From assembly GCA_036946415.1 (NCBI GenBank), contig JAQIJD010000006.1, positions 120,545 to 184,544 of the forward strand: DNA of 64,000 nucleotides, given 5' to 3'. Positions 8,542-17,888 of this stretch are shown here, in pieces. Source of the DNA: Sphingomonas_Q fennica_A. GTDB lineage: Bacteria; Pseudomonadota; Alphaproteobacteria; Sphingomonadales; Sphingomonadaceae. Numbering within the stretch: position 1 is the stretch's first letter; each line of letters starts with the position of its first letter. Position numbers and translations under genes: made by a program. The notes beneath the pieces were generated by a model. That model searched no databases, was not told the origin of the DNA, and saw only the letters and a list, made by a program, of their open reading frames with translations.

Positions 8542-9887
8542 GGCAGCGCCGCCACCGCATCGCGGAACGCCTGCCCGCGATGTTCGAAATCGCGATATTG
8601 ATCGAACGAGGCGCAGGCGGGGGAGAGCATCACCACCTCGCCCGGCCGCGCCGCCGCCGCCGCCGCCTCGACCGCGGCGTCCAGCGTGCCGGCGCGGATC
8701 ACGGGCAGAGCGGGATCGAGGATGTCGGCCAGCATGTCGCCCGACTGGCCGATCGTATAGGCGGCGCGGACGTGGGGCAGGAACGGCAGGCAGGCTTCCA
8801 GATCGGGGGTCTTGGCGATGCCGCCCAGGATCCAGTGGACCCCCTCGAACGCCGCCAGCGCGGGGGCGACCGAGGCGGCGTTGGTGGCCTTGCTGTCGTT
8901 GACGAACAGGATGCCGTGCCGCTCGCCCACCCGCTCCATGCGGTGGGGGAGGCCGGGATAGGTGGCGAGGCCGCGGGCGATGTCCGCCTCGGGCAGTTCC
9001 AGCGCGCGCAGCGCGGCGATGGCGGCGGCGGCGTTCTGGGCGTTGTGCGGGCCTTGCAGCGCGGGCCACGCCTTCTGGCCGATCGCGTCGCTGCGGCGGA
9101 CCATGGCAATGCGGTGGCGGGCGGCGGCGCGGCGGGTGCGTTCGGCGACCGCGATGGCGCGCGTCGCATCGTCTTCCACCGCGATCACCGCGACATGATC
9201 GGCATCCTGCATCGCCAGCAGCCGCGCCTTGGAGGCGGCATAGCCCTTGAACCCGTCGTAGCGATCGAGATGGTCGGGGGTGATGTTGAGGAGCACCGCC
9301 ACGTCGCAGTCGAGGCTGTGCGTCAGATCGATCTGGTAGCTGGACAGCTCGAGCACATAGACGCCGCCCGCCGGCAGCGGCTGCTGGCCCAGGATCGGCA
9401 GGCCGATGTTGCCGCCGAGCGTGGTCGACCAGCCCGCCTCGCGCAGGACGTGGTGGATGAGCGCAGTGACGGTCGACTTGCCGTTGGTGCCGGTGATGCC
9501 GACCACCTTGTGGCGCGGCAGATCGGCGCGGGCCTCCGCGAACAATTCGATGTCGCCGATGACCGGCAGGTTCCAGGCATGCGCCTTGCCCGCGATCGGA
9601 TGGCGGTTGAGCGGGACGCCGGGGGAGACGACCAGCGCCTCGAACCCGTCGAGCGCGCCGCGTTCGACGAAGTTGCGGATTTCCAGCGCGTCGCCGGCAT
9701 CCTCGATCTCGGCGAGGAGCGCCTCGCACGCGGCGGGATCGCTGTCCCACGCGACGACCTCAGCGCCCGCCGCCAGCAGCGCGCGGACGGTGGCGACGCC
9801 GGAGCGGGCGAGGCCGAAGACGGCATAGCGCCGCCCGGCGAACCGATCGCCCAGGAAGGCCGCCGGCGCGCGGCGCAGGTCGCTCAC
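8538..9887 (-). CDS. murD: UDP-N-acetylmuramoylalanine--D-glutamate ligase MurD
   Basis: Cytoplasmic Mur ligase that adds D-Glu to UDP-MurNAc-L-Ala. 449 aa from a GTG that overlaps the mraY stop (GTGA). The N-terminal nucleotide-sugar domain begins YAVFGLARSGVATVRALLAA; the ATP loop is GITGTNGKSTVTAL, followed by VLELSSYQI, NITPDHLDRY and in the third domain FVNDSKATN. C-terminal LSPACASFDQYRDFEHRG is diagnostic for MurD. Both junctions are four-base overlaps, so it is translated as part of the dcw chain. Confidence 0.96.
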   Translation of the reverse strand: MSDLRRAPAAFLGDRFAGRRYAVFGLARSGVATVRALLAAGAEVVAWDSDPAACEALLAEIEDAGDALEIRNFVERGALDGFEALVVSPGVPLNRHPIAGKAHAWNLPVIGDIELFAEARADLPRHKVVGITGTNGKSTVTALIHHVLREAGWSTTLGGNIGLPILGQQPLPAGGVYVLELSSYQIDLTHSLDCDVAVLLNITPDHLDRYDGFKGYAASKARLLAMQDADHVAVIAVEDDATRAIAVAERTRRAAARHRIAMVRRSDAIGQKAWPALQGPHNAQNAAAAIAALRALELPEADIARGLATYPGLPHRMERVGERHGILFVNDSKATNAASVAPALAAFEGVHWILGGIAKTPDLEACLPFLPHVRAAYTIGQSGDMLADILDPALPVIRAGTLDAAVEAAAAAARPGEVVMLSPACASFDQYRDFEHRGQAFRDAVAALP

Positions 9888-10960
9888 CGCAGTTTCAGCG
9901 TGGCGAGGCCCGCCAGCGCCAGCACGAAGGAGATGATCCAGAAGCGGATCACGACCGTCGGCTCGGACCAGCCGAGCTGTTCGAAATGGTGATGGATCGG
10001 CGCCATGCGGAAGATGCGCTTCCCCGTCCGCTTGTAGAAGAACACCTGGAGGATAACCGAAACCGTCTCCAGCACGAAGAGGCCGCCGACGATCAGCAGC
10101 ACGATCTCGTGATGCGCGACGACCGCGATCGTGCCGAGCGCGCCGCCGAGCGCGAGGCTGCCGGTATCGCCCATGAAGACCGCCGCGGGCGGCGCGTTGA
10201 ACCACAGGAAGGCGAGGCCGCCGCCGATGATCGCCGCCGTCAGGATCGTCAGATTGCCCGCACCCGGCACGTGCGGGATGCCCAGATAGGCCGCGAAGCG
10301 GGCGTTGCCGACCATGTAGACGATGACGAAGAAGGCGAGGCTGGCGATCACCACCGGCATGATGGCGAGGCCGTCCAGCCCGTCCGTCAGGTTCACGGCA
10401 TTGCCGAAGCCGACGATGATGAACGCCGCGAACAGGATGTAGAAGGGGCCGAGATCGATCACCGGCCCGTTGTAGAAGGGCAGATAGAGTTCGGTGGAGA
10501 TGCTGCTGCCGTGGAGGATGATCCACGAGGCGATGGCCGCGATCACGAATTCCATCAGCAGCCGCGTGCGCCCGGCGAGGCCGGCGTGGCTGCGCTTCTT
10601 CACCTTGTCGTAATCGTCGAGGAAGCCGATCACGCCGAAGCCCAGCGTCACCAGCAGGCACGCCCAGGTGTAGCGGTTGGTGAGGTCCATCCACAGCAGG
10701 AGCGAGGCCGTCACCGCGGTGAGGATCATCAGCCCGCCCATCGTCGGCGTGCCGACCTTGGCGAGGTGGGTCTGCGGGCCGTCCGCCCGGATCGGCTGGC
10801 CCTTGCCCTGGCGGACGCGCAGCCAGCCGATGAAGCGCGGGCCGATGATGAGGCCGATGAACAGCGCCGTCAGCGCGGCGGCGCCGGCGCGGAAGGTGAT
10901 GTAGCGGATGAGGTTGAGGAGGCCGGGAAAGCCGATCCATTCGGCCAGCAGGTAAAGCAT
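9884..10960 (-). CDS. mraY: Phospho-N-acetylmuramoyl-pentapeptide transferase MraY
   Basis: Ten-helix inner-membrane enzyme that transfers phospho-MurNAc-pentapeptide onto undecaprenyl phosphate to make lipid I. 358 aa, standard length. The family's motifs are present: KVGTPTMGGL, FLDDYDKVKKRSHAGL with the catalytic-site Asp pair, NAVNLTDGLDGLA, MGDTGSLALGG and the cytoplasmic APIHHHFEQLGWSE. The ATG overlaps the murF stop by one base (TGATG) and the end overlaps murD by four. No anomaly is seen. Confidence 0.97.
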   Translation of the reverse strand: MLYLLAEWIGFPGLLNLIRYITFRAGAAALTALFIGLIIGPRFIGWLRVRQGKGQPIRADGPQTHLAKVGTPTMGGLMILTAVTASLLLWMDLTNRYTWACLLVTLGFGVIGFLDDYDKVKKRSHAGLAGRTRLLMEFVIAAIASWIILHGSSISTELYLPFYNGPVIDLGPFYILFAAFIIVGFGNAVNLTDGLDGLAIMPVVIASLAFFVIVYMVGNARFAAYLGIPHVPGAGNLTILTAAIIGGGLAFLWFNAPPAAVFMGDTGSLALGGALGTIAVVAHHEIVLLIVGGLFVLETVSVILQVFFYKRTGKRIFRMAPIHHHFEQLGWSEPTVVIRFWIISFVLALAGLATLKLR

Positions 10961-12333
10961 CAGGCGTCGTCCCGGCGGGCGAGGGCTGCGACCAGCCGGC
11001 TCAAGCCCAGTGAATTTGATCCCTTGACCAGCACCGCATCGCCCGGCGCCAGCATCGTCGAAAGCCGGGCTTCGGCCGCCGCGGCGTCGGGCACATGCGC
11101 GAAATCGACGCGACCCTCAAGGGATTCGGCAAGCGCCGCCATCTCCGGCCCGACCAGCAGGGCGAAGGCGACGCCGGCCCGTTCGACCGGATCGGCCAGT
11201 GCCGCGTGGAAGGCGGCCGAATGCTCGCCCAGCTCGCGCATGTCGGCCAGCACCGCCAGCCGGCGGGTGGCGGGCGTCTGGCCGAGGCTGGCGAGCGTCG
11301 CCGCCATCGAGGCGGGATTGGCGTTGTAGCTTTCGTCGATCAGGAGGGCGGTGCCGTTGCCGGCCTCGACCGCGATCCGCGCGCCGCGGCCGGGCAGGCC
11401 GGGCAGCTCGGCGAGCGCCAGGCCGGCGGCGGGCAGATCGCCACCCGCCGCATGGACCGCGCCCAGCACCGCCATGGCATTGGCGAGCCAGTGATCGCCG
11501 GGGGGCGCGAGCGTGAAGGTGAGTTCCGCCCCATCCACGATCGCGCTGACGATCGTGCCGCGCCCGCTCGTCACCCGGTCGCGCGGGCGGATGTCGGCCC
11601 CGGCGTCGAGGCCGAAGGTGACGATGCGGCCGGCGAAGGGGGCGGCGGCGGCGATCAGCCGGTCGCGATGCGGGCTGTTGAACGGGATCAGCGCGGTGCC
11701 GCCCGGCTCCAGCCCCAGGAAGATCTCCCCCTTGGCGTCGGCGATCGCCTCGTCGCTGTCGAAAAAGGCGCGGTGGGCGGGCGCGACGGCGGTGACGATC
11801 GCGACATGGGGGCGGACGAGGCGGGTGAGCGCCGCCAGTTCGCCGGCATGGTTCATCCCCATCTCGAACACGCCGAACGCACTGTCGGCGGGCATCCGCG
11901 CGAGGCTGAGCGGCACGCCGACATGGTTGTTGTAGCTCTTGAGGCTGCGGTGGGTGCGGCCCGGCAGCGCGCGATCGAGGCAGGCGGCGAGCGCCTCCTT
12001 CGTGCCCGTCTTGCCGACCGAACCGGTGACGCCGATGATCCGCGCCGCCGTCCGCGCCCGCGCCGCCCGGCCCAGCGCATCGAGCGCGAGCGCTGTATCG
12101 GCGACGCGGATGTGCGGACCCTCGACGGGTTCGGAGACGAGCACGCCCGCCGCCCCCTGCGCCAGCGCCTGTTCGACGAAGCGGTGGCCGTCGGTCGCCT
12201 CGCCCTTCAGCGCCACGAACAGGTCGCCCGGCCCCACCTCGCGCGAATCGTAGGCGACGCCGGTGATCGGGAAGTCGACGGGCACGCGACCGCCCGTCGC
12301 CGCGGCGACCGCCGCCGCGGTCCACAGCGTCAT
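10960..12333 (-). CDS. murF: UDP-N-acetylmuramoyl-tripeptide--D-Ala-D-Ala ligase MurF
   Basis: Cytoplasmic Mur ligase attaching the Ddl product D-Ala-D-Ala to the UDP-MurNAc tripeptide. 457 aa from the ATG that overlaps the murE stop by four bases; a further ATG three codons upstream would also read MRGMTLW. The ATP loop reads VTGSVGKTGTKEAL, with Gly where most MurF proteins have Thr (GKTTTKE), a mild variation. Other landmarks are SYNNHVGVPLSLARM, EMGMNHAGELA and DESYNANPASM. The C-terminal domain ends with VLVKGSNSLGLSRLV. Confidence 0.95.
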   Translation of the reverse strand: MTLWTAAAVAAATGGRVPVDFPITGVAYDSREVGPGDLFVALKGEATDGHRFVEQALAQGAAGVLVSEPVEGPHIRVADTALALDALGRAARARTAARIIGVTGSVGKTGTKEALAACLDRALPGRTHRSLKSYNNHVGVPLSLARMPADSAFGVFEMGMNHAGELAALTRLVRPHVAIVTAVAPAHRAFFDSDEAIADAKGEIFLGLEPGGTALIPFNSPHRDRLIAAAAPFAGRIVTFGLDAGADIRPRDRVTSGRGTIVSAIVDGAELTFTLAPPGDHWLANAMAVLGAVHAAGGDLPAAGLALAELPGLPGRGARIAVEAGNGTALLIDESYNANPASMAATLASLGQTPATRRLAVLADMRELGEHSAAFHAALADPVERAGVAFALLVGPEMAALAESLEGRVDFAHVPDAAAAEARLSTMLAPGDAVLVKGSNSLGLSRLVAALARRDDA

Positions 12334-13770
12334 GCCGCGCACTCGCGCGCGACGGCGGCATCGTCGAAGGGGAGGATGCGGTCCCCTACGATCTGGCCCT
12401 GTTCGTGGCCCTTGCCGGCGATCAGCACCACATCCCCCGGCTCCGCTTCGGCGACGGCGGCGGCAATGGCGGCGTGGCGATCACCGATTTCGCGGGCTTC
12501 GGGCGCACCGGCCAGCACCTCGCGGCGGATCGCGGCGGCATCCTCGCTGCGGGGATTGTCGTCGGTGACGATGACGCGATCGGCGCCGGCTGCTGCGACC
12601 TCCGCCATCAGCGGGCGCTTGCCGCGGTCCCTATCTCCGCCCGCGCCGAACACCACCGTCAGCCGCGCAGCGGTATGCGGGCGGAGCGCGGCGATGGCGG
12701 CGTCCAGCCCGTCAGGCGTATGCGCATAATCGACATAGACCGGCGCGCCGCCGCGGGTGACGACGGCGCGTTCCAGCCGCCCGCGCACCGGCTGCAGCCG
12801 CGCGAGATCGGCGAGCGTGCGGGCCGGATCGCCGCCCGTCGCGATGACGAGGCCGGCGGCGACCAGCGCGTTGGCGGCCTGATAGGCGCCGATCAGCGGC
12901 AGATCGATACGGGTGTCGCGGCCGTCCACCGCCACCACCAGCGTCTGGCCGAGCGCGGTGGGGGGTGCGATCGATCAGGCGGAGCGCGGTGCCGGCAGCA
13001 CCCACCGTCAGCAGGCGGAGGCCGCGTTCGCGCGCCAGTTCGACGACGCGGCTCGAGGCGGGATCGTCGGCCCACACCACCGCCGCCCCGTCCGCCGCCA
13101 CCACTTCGGTGAACAGGCGCAGCTTGGCTTCGAGATAGGCCTCCATCGTGCCGTGATAGTCGAGATGGTCGCGGCTGAGGTTGGTGAAGCCGGCGGCGCG
13201 GACGGGCAGCGCCTCGATCCGGAATTGCGACAGGCCGTGGCTCGACGCCTCGAACGCGGCGTGGCTGACGCCCTCGCGCGCGAGCCCCGCCATCGTGGCG
13301 AGGAAGGTGACGACGTCGGGCGTGGTGAGGCCGGTCGAGACCTGTTCGTCGGCGGTGGTGACGCCGAGCGTGCCGATCGAGGCGGCATGGTGCCCCGCCA
13401 TCCGCCACAATTGCCGGGTCAGTTCGACGCAGGAGGTCTTGCCGTTGGTGCCCGTCACCGCGACGGTGGTGGTGGGGAAGGGGCGGAAGAAGGCGGCGGC
13501 GGTGCGGGCGAAGGCGCGGCGCGGCTCGGCATCGGCGATATGGGCGATGCCGGCGGGCACGCTCGCCTCGGGCCGGGCGACGATCGCGATGGCGCCCGCT
13601 TCGGCGGCGGCGGCGATATAATCCTCGCCATCGACGCGCGCGCCGCGGAAGGCGCCGAAGATCGTGCCCGGCGCCACCTTGCGATGATCGATCGCGAAGC
13701 CGGTCACGACGCCCTCCGCCGGGGCGGCCGCGGGCAGGTGGGCGCGCGCGAGGACATCGGCGAGGCGCAT
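12330..13770 (-). pseudogene. murE: MurE (meso-DAP-adding ligase) coding region interrupted by a one-base frameshift
   Basis: Encodes UDP-MurNAc-L-Ala-D-Glu--2,6-diaminopimelate ligase, about 479 aa if the frame is restored. The 5' two thirds (ATG 13770) contain the P-loop VTGTNGKTSCVELTRQL, TTPDVVTF and SRDHLDYHG. The 3' part contains YVDYAHTPDGLDAAI and the amino-acid selectivity motif DNPRSED, which marks meso-diaminopimelate use, plus GKGHEQ. The two halves are in different frames. They join perfectly (IDRTPTALGQTL...) if one base is removed from the six-G run at 12960-12965. MurE is essential, so a homopolymer sequencing error is more likely than a real lesion. A GTG two codons upstream, overlapping the ftsI stop, is an alternative start. 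Confidence 0.9.
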
Positions 13771-13772
13771 CG

Positions 13773-15506
13773 TCACTTCGCCTCCTTCTCGTGGATGTAG
13801 CGCAGCACGTCGCCCATGTCGGCTTCGCGCGATGTATCCGGGATCATGCCCAGCAGCGGGCCGATGCGGGCGATCACGCGCGAGATGACGGGCGCGACGT
13901 TCCAGCCGGCGGTGTGGAAGCCGTAGGTTTCCTTGGTCGCTTTCGGCTCGTCCAGCATGGCGATCACCACATAGCGGGGATCGTCCATCGGGAACACGCC
14001 GGCGAAGGAGGTGACGACCGCGCCGTGGGTGTAGCGGCCGTTCAGGATCTTCTCGGCGGTGCCGGTCTTGCCGCCGACGCGGTAGCCGGGGGCATCGGCG
14101 TTCTTGCCCGTGCCCTTCATCACCACGAGGCGGAGGAGGGCGCGCATCCGGTCCGACGTCTCGGCGGTGAAGACGCGCTCGCCGGCCGGCACGGGGTGGC
14201 CGGGACCGGTCTTGAGCAAGGTCGCCGGGCGCCACAGGCCGCCGTTGAAGAGGGTCGCATAGCCGGTCGCCAGATGGAGCGGGGTGACGGCGATGCCGTG
14301 GCCGTAGCCGACCGTCATCGTCGCGATCTGGCCCCAGTTGGCGCCGGGGGTGAGCGTGCGCCCGCGTTCCCGCAGTTCCACTGACACCGGCTCGAGGAAG
14401 TGCATCCGCCGCAGGAATTCGCGCTGCCGTTCCGGCCCGACCTGCGCCGCGATCTGCGCGGTGCCGATGTTGGAGCTTTCCTGCATGATCTCGGCGACGG
14501 TGCAGGCGCGGCCGAAGGGGTGGGTGTCGGTGATGGTGAAGCGGCCGACGCGCAGGCCCCGCGGGCAATCGTAGGTCTGGCCGAAGCTGGTGACGATGCC
14601 CGAATCCATCGCCATCGCCACGGTGAACGGCTTGAAGGTGGAGCCGAGCTCGTAGACGCCGAGCGTCGCGCGGTTGAAGCGCGCCTCCATCGATCCCTTG
14701 CCGGGCGCGTTGGGATTGAGTTCGGGCAGCGAGGTCATCGCCAGCACTTCGCCGGTCTTCACGTCCATGACGACGCCGGCCGCGCCGATGGCGCTGAAGT
14801 GCGCCATCGCCTTGGCCAGTTCCGCCTCGAGCGTCTGCTGGACGCGCGCGTCCATCGAGAGCGCCAGCGGCGTGCCGCGGAGGCGGGTATCGAGCAGCCG
14901 GGTCTCCAGCTCGCGCTCCAGCCCGGCCGCGCCCTTGCCGTCGAGATCGGTGTAGCCGATCATGTGGCTGGCGAGCGCGCCCTGCGGGTAGAGCCGCTCC
15001 TCCTCGCGATCGTAGACGATGCCCGGCTCGCCGATCGCGTTCACCGCCGCCACCAGCTCGGGCACTGCGCGGCGGCGCAGATACATGAACTTCCGCCGGC
15101 CGTTCAGGATCGCCAGATATTGGGCGGCGCTGCGTTCCGGCATGATCCGGGCAAGTGCTGCCGCGATGGTCGGCTTGTCGCCGATCACCTTGTGCGGCTG
15201 GATCGCGATATACCAGGCGTTGATCGTCGTCGCGAGCGGGGTGCCGTTGCGATCGACCATATCGGCGCGCTTCGGCAGGAAGGCGTCCGCCGGGCGGCCG
15301 GCATCGGGCCGGCCGACGATCGCGAGCAGCCAGACGAGGCGGAGCGCGATCACCGCGGTGACGCCGATGAACATCAGCATCACCACCATCAGGCGGAACT
15401 GGACGATGCCCGCCTCGGCGGCGCGCGCGGCGGCCTGCGCCGGGGTGGCGCGCGGAAAGGCTGGCTCGCCGAGCCGGAAGTCGGCGGGGCGGACGGCGAT
15501 GGTCAT
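13773..15506 (-). CDS. ftsI: Septal peptidoglycan transpeptidase FtsI (PBP3)
   Basis: Bitopic class-B penicillin-binding protein that cross-links septal peptidoglycan in the periplasm. 577 aa. A cytoplasmic head precedes one membrane segment (about residues 38-63), then the PBP dimer domain and the transpeptidase domain. Catalytic motifs are intact: STFK at 289-292 (nucleophile Ser289), SSN at 344-346 and KTG at 480-482. Late sequences VTSFAGVFPMDDPRY are typical of FtsI. Start ATG overlaps the upstream ftsL-like stop by four bases. It should partner with FtsW of the same operon. Confidence 0.97.
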   Translation of the reverse strand: MTIAVRPADFRLGEPAFPRATPAQAAARAAEAGIVQFRLMVVMLMFIGVTAVIALRLVWLLAIVGRPDAGRPADAFLPKRADMVDRNGTPLATTINAWYIAIQPHKVIGDKPTIAAALARIMPERSAAQYLAILNGRRKFMYLRRRAVPELVAAVNAIGEPGIVYDREEERLYPQGALASHMIGYTDLDGKGAAGLERELETRLLDTRLRGTPLALSMDARVQQTLEAELAKAMAHFSAIGAAGVVMDVKTGEVLAMTSLPELNPNAPGKGSMEARFNRATLGVYELGSTFKPFTVAMAMDSGIVTSFGQTYDCPRGLRVGRFTITDTHPFGRACTVAEIMQESSNIGTAQIAAQVGPERQREFLRRMHFLEPVSVELRERGRTLTPGANWGQIATMTVGYGHGIAVTPLHLATGYATLFNGGLWRPATLLKTGPGHPVPAGERVFTAETSDRMRALLRLVVMKGTGKNADAPGYRVGGKTGTAEKILNGRYTHGAVVTSFAGVFPMDDPRYVVIAMLDEPKATKETYGFHTAGWNVAPVISRVIARIGPLLGMIPDTSREADMGDVLRYIHEKEAK

Positions 15507-16114
15507 CGCCGCGCGGAAGACCCGGAATCGCGTTCCAGATCGGCCAGCGAGCCGATGTCTTCGGGCAGCAGCGAGGCGGATACGCGCGGCGCCGCGGGCA
15601 GCACCACCTTGACCGCGAGCGGGGCGATCGCCGGCCCTTCGACGATCGCGCCGGGCTTGGGCCTGAGATACGTGGCCTGGCGGAGCAGCGGCTGCGGCGG
15701 GGCGGCGGGCGCGTCCGCCACGCGATCGGGCGCGGCCGCGTGCGGGGCGGCGGCGGGGGTGAAGGCGACGGTGCGGACCGCGCCCTGACTGGCCACGATC
15801 GCGGGATCGAGCGGCAGCGGCGCCGGCGCATCGAGGCTCGCCAGCCGCACCTCGCTGTCGAGGAACTGGCCCGCACCCGGCGCGGTGAGGCCGAGGACGG
15901 CAACGTTCCACCGTTCGAGCTGCGGCATGCGGGTACGGGTGACGATCTCGGTCGTCAGCATCCGGATGTCCTTGCGCGTCTGGCCGATCTGCCGTTCGAC
16001 GCGCGCCAGTTCCGCCCGTTCGGTGGCGACGCGCTGCGACACCAGGTAGCAGCACAGCGCCGCCGTGGCGACGCCTGCCACCATCCAGACCGAACGGAAC
16101 CGGGATGCGATCAT
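15503..16114 (-). CDS. ftsL: FtsL-like divisome protein
   Basis: 203 aa bitopic protein in the position always held by ftsL, between rsmH and ftsI. A short N-terminal head (MIASRFRSVW) is followed by one membrane segment (MVAGVATAALCCYLV) and then a heptad-rich stretch (QRVATERAELARVERQIGQTR), matching FtsL architecture. After about residue 90 it continues into an Ala/Pro-rich periplasmic tail, making it longer than the roughly 100-120 aa FtsL of enteric bacteria. Four-base overlaps link it to rsmH and ftsI. FtsL sequences diverge strongly, so the call rests on topology and position. Confidence 0.85.
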   Translation of the reverse strand: MIASRFRSVWMVAGVATAALCCYLVSQRVATERAELARVERQIGQTRKDIRMLTTEIVTRTRMPQLERWNVAVLGLTAPGAGQFLDSEVRLASLDAPAPLPLDPAIVASQGAVRTVAFTPAAAPHAAAPDRVADAPAAPPQPLLRQATYLRPKPGAIVEGPAIAPLAVKVVLPAAPRVSASLLPEDIGSLADLERDSGSSARR

Positions 16115-17049
16115 CGGGGGGAAGCCTTACTGGACCAGGAGGGGGCGGCGGTGCGCCGGGCGACGCGCAGCGTGGCGGACCGGGCGCGGGGGTTGCGGGC
16201 GAGTTCGGCCTCGCCCGCGCGGACGGGTTTGGCCACCGCCTCGAACGAGGGGGCGGCGCCGGCCGCGGTGGCGGGCAGGTGGCGCGAGCCGGCGGGGGTG
16301 GCGCCGGACCGTTCCTTCAGGAACCGCTTGACGATGCGATCCTCCAGCGAATGGAAGGAGACGACCGCCAGCCGCCCGCCGGGCTTCAGCGCGCGTTCGG
16401 CGGCGGCGAGCCCGTCCTCCAGCTCCTCCATCTCGCGGTTCAAATGGATGCGGATCGCCTGGAAGGTGCGGGTGGCGGGATCCTTCGGCATGTGATCGCG
16501 GTGGCCGAGCGCGCGGCGGACGACCGCCGCCAGCTCGCTGGTGCGCGCGATCGGCCGCGCCGCCACGATCGCGCGGGCGACGCGGCGCGACTGCCGCTCC
16601 TCGCCCAGGTGGAACAGCACGTCGGCGATCTCGGCCTCGTCCGCCTCGTTGACGAACTCGGCCGCGGTCCGCCCCTCCTGCTCCATCCGCATGTCGAGCG
16701 GGCCATCCGCCTGGAAGGAGAAGCCCCGCTCGGCCCGGTCGAGCTGCATCGAGGAAACGCCGATGTCGAGCGTGACGCCGTCCACGCCCGCCGCATGATC
16801 GGCGATGGTCGAGAAGCGGTCGGCCACCAGCGTCAGCCGGCCGCCGGCCTCGGCCACCAGCGCCTGCCCTTCGCGAATCGCATCGGGATCGCGATCGAAG
16901 GCGATCACCTCCGCGCCGGCCGCCAGCAGGGCGCGCGTGTAGCCGCCCGCCCCGAACGTGCCGTCGACATGCGTCTCGTGCGGTGCCGGGGAGAGGCCGG
17001 CGATCACCTCGTCCAGCAGGACGGGGATGTGGGGGGCGGCGCCGATCAT
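16111..17049 (-). CDS. rsmH: 16S rRNA (cytosine1402-N4)-methyltransferase RsmH (MraW)
   Basis: SAM-dependent methyltransferase acting on C1402 of 16S rRNA. 312 aa. N-terminal HIPVLLDEVIAGL and the SAM-binding motif VDGTFGAGGYTRALL (about residues 28-42) are diagnostic, followed by DIGVSSMQLDRAERGFSF and the C-terminal LAVVSFHSLEDRIVKRFL. The start overlaps the mraZ stop by four bases and the end overlaps the ftsL-like gene by four. Standard second gene of the dcw cluster. Confidence 0.97.
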   Translation of the reverse strand: MIGAAPHIPVLLDEVIAGLSPAPHETHVDGTFGAGGYTRALLAAGAEVIAFDRDPDAIREGQALVAEAGGRLTLVADRFSTIADHAAGVDGVTLDIGVSSMQLDRAERGFSFQADGPLDMRMEQEGRTAAEFVNEADEAEIADVLFHLGEERQSRRVARAIVAARPIARTSELAAVVRRALGHRDHMPKDPATRTFQAIRIHLNREMEELEDGLAAAERALKPGGRLAVVSFHSLEDRIVKRFLKERSGATPAGSRHLPATAAGAAPSFEAVAKPVRAGEAELARNPRARSATLRVARRTAAPSWSSKASPR

Positions 17050-17564
17050 GCCTCGACCCCGCGTTCGGCCAGCAGGAAGCGGAGCGTGCGGCAGACGCGC
17101 GCCTTGTCCGCCTGCTCTTCCAGATAGCGGCGCGGATCCCAGATCTGGAAGGTCTGGCCCGAACCGACGAAGAAGGCGAGATCGCGGATGCCGGCGGTGG
17201 CGCGCAGCTGGGCGGAGAGGACCATGCGGCCGGCGGCATCGAACGACACCGGCAGCATCGCGCCGAACGCATCGGCCTGGGCGTCGTCCAGCGCCGCCAT
17301 CTGGTCGGCCTCGGCGGCCTGCGCGACGCGTTGCTGGAGCTGGCGGAACAGCGCGCCGGCATAGGTGGCATCGAAGGCCTGGAGGCAGGCGTGCTTCTCA
17401 TGCTCGCCGATCGACACCGTCTTCGCATCGAGCACGTTGCCCGTCGCCGCCGCGGCGCGGGCCCGGCGCTCGATCACGGCGCGAAAGTCGGACGGCAGGG
17501 AAACCCGTCCCTTCGCGTCCACCGCGTTCAGCGCATTGCCGAGGAAGAAATCGACGATGTCCAA
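17046..17564 (-). CDS. mraZ: Transcriptional regulator MraZ, probable TTG start
   Basis: DNA-binding SpoVT/AbrB-fold protein, first gene of the dcw operon, known in other bacteria to bind repeats upstream of itself and repress the cluster. 172 aa, with two tandem MraZ domains: FLGNALNAVDAKGRVSLPSDFR near the start (split here as FLGNALNAVDAKG then RVSLPSDF) and FDAAGRMVLSAQLR in the second half. No ATG fits; TTG at 17564 places a Shine-Dalgarno-like AAGGGG about ten bases upstream, so TTG is the likely start. The weak start could keep MraZ levels low, which is an inference. Confidence 0.92.
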   Translation of the reverse strand: MDIVDFFLGNALNAVDAKGRVSLPSDFRAVIERRARAAAATGNVLDAKTVSIGEHEKHACLQAFDATYAGALFRQLQQRVAQAAEADQMAALDDAQADAFGAMLPVSFDAAGRMVLSAQLRATAGIRDLAFFVGSGQTFQIWDPRRYLEEQADKARVCRTLRFLLAERGVEA

Positions 17565-17888
17565 CTGGTCCAGGCCCCTTTGCGGTGCCGGCGGGGGCGA
17601 GCGGCGGGTGGCCTCGCGACGGCCATGTCCCCCGGCCGGACCGCCCCTCGGCCCGCTTCGATGGGGATATCAAGGGATCGCATGGTTTTCAATGCCACTG
17701 GATGGGTTTTGCTGTGTGTAACTTGGTCGAAAATGGACCGCGCGGTTCGGGCGGAATTGGCGGATTTCCGCCGCTGTTCCCGCTTCGGGCCGGTTGGCGG
17801 GGCTGTGGATAAGTCTTGGGAGAAGCTGTCGCCTGAGGCGGGAGAGCGCCGGTATGCGATGGGGATCGGCCGAGGGCCGCGCCCCGAT
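17565..17888 (-). promoter_or_regulatory. Leader/promoter region of the dcw operon
   Basis: About 320 bp without a convincing gene, between mraZ and the 3' end of the upstream minus-strand gene. Read on the minus strand, TTGAAA (17687-17692) is followed after 17 bases by TATCCC (17664-17669), a passable sigma70-type pair about 100 bases ahead of mraZ. I could not find the TGGG direct repeats used by enteric MraZ with confidence. Confidence 0.35.
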
